A program made the position numbers and the translations under genes. Positions 61,089 through 64,000 of a stretch of 64,000 nucleotides of DNA are shown here, in pieces. This DNA comes from Saccharomonospora cyanea NA-134 (GTDB taxonomy: Bacteria > Actinomycetota > Actinomycetes > Mycobacteriales > Pseudonocardiaceae): NCBI RefSeq assembly GCF_000244975.1, contig NZ_CM001440.1:1968325-2032324 (forward strand). Reading direction: 5' to 3'. Below the pieces are notes generated by a model. It did no database searches. It was not told where the DNA came from and was given only the letters and a program-made list of their open reading frames with translations. Each line of letters opens with the position of its first letter. The first letter of the stretch is position 1.

Positions 61089-61489
61089 GCGAGACCGGGA
61101 CGGCCGACCACCGCGAGGGTCGCACGGCGGCGGACCTGCCGGAGCAGACGCAGCCCGCCCCGAGCGGTGACGTGGCCAAGATCGAGGACATCGAGGAGGC
61201 CATGCGCGACGTCGTCGACCCCGAACTCGGGATCAACGTCGTCGACCTCGGGCTGGTCTACGACATCCGTGTCGACGAGGAGAACACGGCCACCATCGAC
61301 ATGACGTTGACGTCGGCGGCCTGCCCGCTGACCGACGTCATCGAGGACCAGACGGCATCGGTGCTCACCGGGGCCACTCCCGTGGTGAAGGATTTCCGGA
61401 TCAACTGGGTCTGGATGCCGCCGTGGGGTCCCGAGAAGATCACCGAGGACGGCCGCGAGCAGTTGAGGGCGCTGGGCTTCACGGTCTGA
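61085..61489 (+). CDS. sufT: SufT/MIP18-family Fe-S maturation factor
   Basis: A 134-residue DUF59/PaaD-like protein with DPELGINVVDLGLVYDI and SAACPLTD, whose Cys may bind iron or a cluster. SufT proteins help load clusters on targets and are needed when Fe-S demand is high. The N-terminal 35 residues are hydrophilic and variable. The ATG overlaps the sufU stop. It is the last suf gene; the convergent ABC1 gene ends 112 bases away behind an inverted pair of 31-nt elements. Confidence 0.93.
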   Translation: MSETGTADHREGRTAADLPEQTQPAPSGDVAKIEDIEEAMRDVVDPELGINVVDLGLVYDIRVDEENTATIDMTLTSAACPLTDVIEDQTASVLTGATPVVKDFRINWVWMPPWGPEKITEDGREQLRALGFTV

Positions 61490-61502
61490 GCCGTCCCTGG
61501 AC

Positions 61503-61533
61503 TGCGAACACGCGTCGACAAACTGCGGACACG
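61503..61533 (+). repeat. 31-nt intergenic element, copy C1
   Basis: TGCGAACACG, 11-nt spacer starting CGT, then a perfect TGCGGACACG. It faces copy C2, 23 bases away. Confidence 0.75.
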
Positions 61534-61566
61534 CCGGTGGGTGGAAACCTCGCCGGCGTGTCCGCA
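61524..61566. terminator. Hairpin made by facing half-sites of C1 and C2
   Basis: TGCGGACACGCCGG (61524-61537) pairs perfectly over 14 bp with 61553-61566, leaving a 15-nt loop. It sits between the convergent sufT and ABC1 stops and should act in both directions. Confidence 0.7.
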
Positions 61567-61587
61567 TTCTGTGTACGGGTGTTCGCA
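61557..61587 (-). repeat. 31-nt intergenic element, copy C2 (reverse)
   Basis: On the minus strand: TGCGAACACC, 11-nt spacer starting CGT, then TGCGGACACG. It forms an inverted pair with C1. Confidence 0.75.
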
Positions 61588-61601
61588 GCCTGCGTACGCC
61601 G

Positions 61602-63578
61602 TCAGGACTCGTCAGGATCGTCGTGTTGGGCACGGAACGCGAGGAACAACAGGCGTAGTCCCACGAGGGCGCTGACGACCAGCAGGTTGTAGCCGAGAAG
61701 CTGGTGCAGTGTCACGTCGGGCAGCACGGCCGGACCTCCACCCCCGGTGAGCAGCAGAACGGACATGAGCCCGGTCGCCGCGCCGAGGAACGCCAGCAAC
61801 ACCTCGTGCAGCCACCGCGTGACCTGGCGGCGGTCGCGTGGGTCGGCCAGCAGCCGCACGTTCACCGACAGCCTGCCCTGTTCCAGCGCGCCGGTGATGC
61901 GGTCCACCCTGCGGGGAAGCCGCCGCAGCAGCGGGAGGACGCTGAGCAGTTCGCGTGCCATGGCGTCCCTCACCGAGGTGGGCTGCAGCCGGGCGTCGAT
62001 CTCGTCCGCCGCGAACGCGCGCGCAGCACCGAGGAGGTCGAACTCGGGGGCCAGGGCCGTGAGAGTGCCCTCCAGTGTCGCGAGCGCACGGAACACCGCG
62101 GCTATCGGCGCGGGAACGGAGAGCCGGAACTCCGCGACGAGCCGGAACAGATCGGTGAACAGCGCGGCGTCCGGGCCGGCGCCGCTCTGCAGGTGCTGCG
62201 CGAGGAGTCCGCCGAGCGCGCGTTCGAGCCGTTGCTCGTCGAGGTCGTCCGGATGTTCGAGGACCAGCAGCAGGCTGTCGCGCAACGCCGCCGGATCACT
62301 GCGGTCGACCGCCACGAACAGTGACCGCAGGCCTTCGCGCAACCCGAGGTCGAGCCGTCCGACGGAGCCGAAGTCGAGCAGGCCGAGGGTGCCGTCGTGC
62401 ACGAGCACGTTGCCCGGATGCGGATCGGCGTGGAACGTGCCCGCGTCGAGGATCTGGCGCAACAGGCAGGTCAGTAACGCGGTGGCCAGGCCGCGCCGCT
62501 CGTCGCGGTCGTCCGGTAGGCGGGCCTGGGTCACCGGAGTGCCCTGGAGCCGTTCCATGACGAGCACGCGCTCCGTCGTCCACTCCGGATGCGGGCGGGG
62601 GATGCGCACGGCAGCCTTCGGTGTCGCCGCGGCGGCCTTGGCGATGGCTTCGGCGTTGCGGGCCTCGATGCGGAAGTCGAGCTCCTCGAACAGGGCGGAG
62701 GCGAAGCCGTCGGCGAGGTCGAGCACGCCGAGTGCGCGGGCCCACGCCGCGCGGCGGTGCAGTGTTCTGGCGAGCTGGGTGACGATGTCGATGTCCCGCT
62801 CCACCCGTTCCCGGATGTCGGGACGCTGCACTTTCACGACCACCTCCTCACCGCTGTGCAGGCGGGCGCGGTACACCTGTGCGATCGAGGCCGACGCCAG
62901 CGGTTCGGAGTCGAACTCGGCGAACACCTCGTGCACGGGTCTGCCGAGTTCGTCGCGCAGGACGCGCTCGATCTCCGCCTGCGGGGCCGCGGTGACCTGA
63001 CTCTGCAGGCGGCTCAGCTCGTCGATGAACGAGGGCGGCAACAGGTCGGTGCGGGTGGACAGCACCTGACCCAGTTTGACGAACGTGACCCCGGCTTCCT
63101 CCAGCGCGCGACGCAGCGACCGGGCCAGAGTGGCCTGCCGGACGTCGGTGTCGTGGCCGGCGCGTCGTCCGGCGAGGTACGGCCCGAGGCCGTGGCGGAC
63201 GGCGATGGTCGTGATGCGCGAGTAGCGGCGGGTGCGGGAGGCACGGCGCCGCAGGGCTCGGATCCTGCCGATCGGTCCGAGTCCGGAACCGCTGGGGAAC
63301 GCCATCTCGGCGACGAACAGGAACACGAGCGTGGCCAGGAATCCCACGCCCGCCACCGGGATGAGCAGCCAGAACCCGACGCTGGGGTCTTCGCGGACCT
63401 CGAACAGCGGCAATCGTGACACGACGAAACCCGCGATCGCCCACCCGAACAGGGCGGCGGCGAAGGCCCGCACGGTGCCGATCGGCACGCCGAGAACCCG
63501 TCGGGAGGCCACCACGAGTGGCCACAGCATCAACAGGTAGAGCGGCAGACTCAGAACAGCGAGCAACACCGAGGACAT
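61602..63578 (-). CDS. ABC1/UbiB-family atypical kinase-like membrane protein
   Basis: A 658-residue protein with two N-terminal membrane helices (about residues 2-22 and 34-55, then a third to about 95), a long ABC1/UbiB kinase-like domain (VTFVKLGQVLSTRTDLLPPS is the KxGQ loop; LASASIAQVYRARL the Ala-rich nucleotide loop; FHADPHPGNVLV and LLDFGSVG the catalytic and metal-binding motifs) and two C-terminal helices (about residues 600-650). UbiB-type proteins serve lipid and quinone metabolism; the substrate here is unknown. The ATG at 63578 is chosen; the frame upstream is not conserved in type. Confidence 0.85.
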   Translation of the reverse strand: MSSVLLAVLSLPLYLLMLWPLVVASRRVLGVPIGTVRAFAAALFGWAIAGFVVSRLPLFEVREDPSVGFWLLIPVAGVGFLATLVFLFVAEMAFPSGSGLGPIGRIRALRRRASRTRRYSRITTIAVRHGLGPYLAGRRAGHDTDVRQATLARSLRRALEEAGVTFVKLGQVLSTRTDLLPPSFIDELSRLQSQVTAAPQAEIERVLRDELGRPVHEVFAEFDSEPLASASIAQVYRARLHSGEEVVVKVQRPDIRERVERDIDIVTQLARTLHRRAAWARALGVLDLADGFASALFEELDFRIEARNAEAIAKAAAATPKAAVRIPRPHPEWTTERVLVMERLQGTPVTQARLPDDRDERRGLATALLTCLLRQILDAGTFHADPHPGNVLVHDGTLGLLDFGSVGRLDLGLREGLRSLFVAVDRSDPAALRDSLLLVLEHPDDLDEQRLERALGGLLAQHLQSGAGPDAALFTDLFRLVAEFRLSVPAPIAAVFRALATLEGTLTALAPEFDLLGAARAFAADEIDARLQPTSVRDAMARELLSVLPLLRRLPRRVDRITGALEQGRLSVNVRLLADPRDRRQVTRWLHEVLLAFLGAATGLMSVLLLTGGGGPAVLPDVTLHQLLGYNLLVVSALVGLRLLFLAFRAQHDDPDES

Positions 63579-63946
63579 CGACGACCCTGAAGATCCGGCC
63601 CGGAACGGGCAGCGCGGCAGTGTGACCGCCGACAGTACCGTATCCGGCCGAACGTCCGTGAGCTGCGAGCACGCGTCCATGGCCCGCGGACAGGGCGGGG
63701 AGCGTGCCGTTCTCCGGTGTGTCCGGGGCTCCGCGAGGGCCTTCCGGCAGGGAACGACGGAACCGATCGGGCAGGCGGACCGGCAAGCTGCCGTCCGTAC
63801 ACACTGTCCGAACCCGACTGTCGCGCTCGGCCGGCACGCCGACCGGACGTGCGCCTCCGTCTGCTTCGGACGGTTTTTCCGAGGCGGTCGGAGGCGGTCG
63901 GAGGCGCCCGGCGAGCAGCGCGGAGCCGTTCTGGCAGGCTTGCCGT
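63579..63946. other. 368-base gap upstream of the ABC1 gene
   Basis: No gene is supported. It contains diverged repeat copy D (63664-63694) and two and a half tandem copies of GAGGCGGTCG at 63881-63910. It should contain the promoters of the ABC1 gene and of the truncated gene at the window end. Confidence 0.5.
63664..63694 (+). repeat. 31-nt intergenic element, diverged copy D
   Basis: TGCGAGCACG, 11-nt spacer starting CGT, then CGCGGACAGG: same length but four half-site mismatches. It is 86 bases upstream of the ABC1 start. Confidence 0.5.
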
Positions 63947-64000
63947 ATGGCACGGTGGTTGTTCGGGTGGTTCGCCCGTCCCGCGACCTATCGCCGGTGG
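63947..64000 (+). CDS. 5' end of an unknown gene, cut by the window
   Basis: Eighteen codons (MARWLFGWFARPATYRRW) stay open to the window end. CAGGCT lies 6 nt before the ATG, the same spacing as other leaderless starts here. The N-terminus is basic and aromatic. Too short to identify. Confidence 0.4.
   Translation, partial: MARWLFGWFARPATYRRW

Overview
This is a very GC-rich, gene-dense stretch of an actinobacterial chromosome. The proteins and their order point to the family Pseudonocardiaceae (a Saccharomonospora or Amycolatopsis-like organism), though the genus cannot be fixed from the sequence alone. Actinobacterial markers include WhiA, RbpA, OpcA, the SufR-led suf operon, MptB, GpgS, F420-type PPOX oxidoreductase and a PriA without helicase motifs. 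From memory, the order of housekeeping genes closely follows the Mycobacterium tuberculosis segment from about Rv1402 (priA) to Rv1466 (sufT), with several accessory insertions.

Layout. 1-9 kb (+): end of priA, then fmt-rsmB, then rpe-ribD-ribE-ribBA-ribH and a PH-domain membrane protein, almost all linked by 1-4 base start/stop overlaps. 9-12.4 kb: a divergent eamA/lysR pair, exonuclease III and a GNAT acetyltransferase. 12.5-17.3 kb (+): uvrC-rapZ-yvcK-whiA. 17.6-20.1 kb (+): gpgS, an F420/PPOX protein and a Rieske protein. 20.2-25.2 kb (-): a carotenoid operon (crtB, crtYc, crtYd, crtT, crtU) of the aromatic-carotenoid (isorenieratene) type, ending in a pyrimidine-dimer-glycosylase-family gene. 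25.3-29.8 kb (+): an SRPBCC protein, then gap-pgk-tpiA-secG and rbpA. 30-39.8 kb (-): an orphan histidine kinase and the pentose-phosphate operon tkt-tal-pgi-zwf-opcA-pgl. 40-49.3 kb: ctaB, a HelD-like protein, an FKBP lipoprotein, a quinone oxidoreductase, membrane proteins, a PAP2 protein, a small coupled protein and an ATP-grasp enzyme. 49.3-54.9 kb (-): a fatty-acid desaturase, ctaA, a two-gene ABC exporter and mptB. 55-61.5 kb (+): the complete sufR-B-D-C-S-U-T operon. 61.6-63.6 kb (-): an ABC1/UbiB kinase-like protein. A final gene is cut by the window end.

How the genes work together. Glycolysis (gap, pgk, tpiA) and the pentose-phosphate route (zwf, opcA, pgl, tal, tkt, rpe, pgi) are both here; rpe and the rib genes connect ribulose-5-phosphate to riboflavin. 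ctaA and ctaB make heme A, and the suf operon makes Fe-S clusters.

The least expected signals are not in the large genes. (1) A 31-nt element, two TGCGGACACG half-sites with a fixed 11-nt spacer, occurs six times and only between genes. (2) A SufR-type operator, ACACT-N5-TGTGA, overlaps the sufR start codon. (3) Several genes show a -10 hexamer 6-8 nt before the start codon, which suggests leaderless mRNAs. (4) A PAP2 gene reads in frame into a small protein that has its own promoter-like start and is coupled to an ATP-grasp gene. No tRNA, rRNA, CRISPR array, prophage or insertion sequence was seen.
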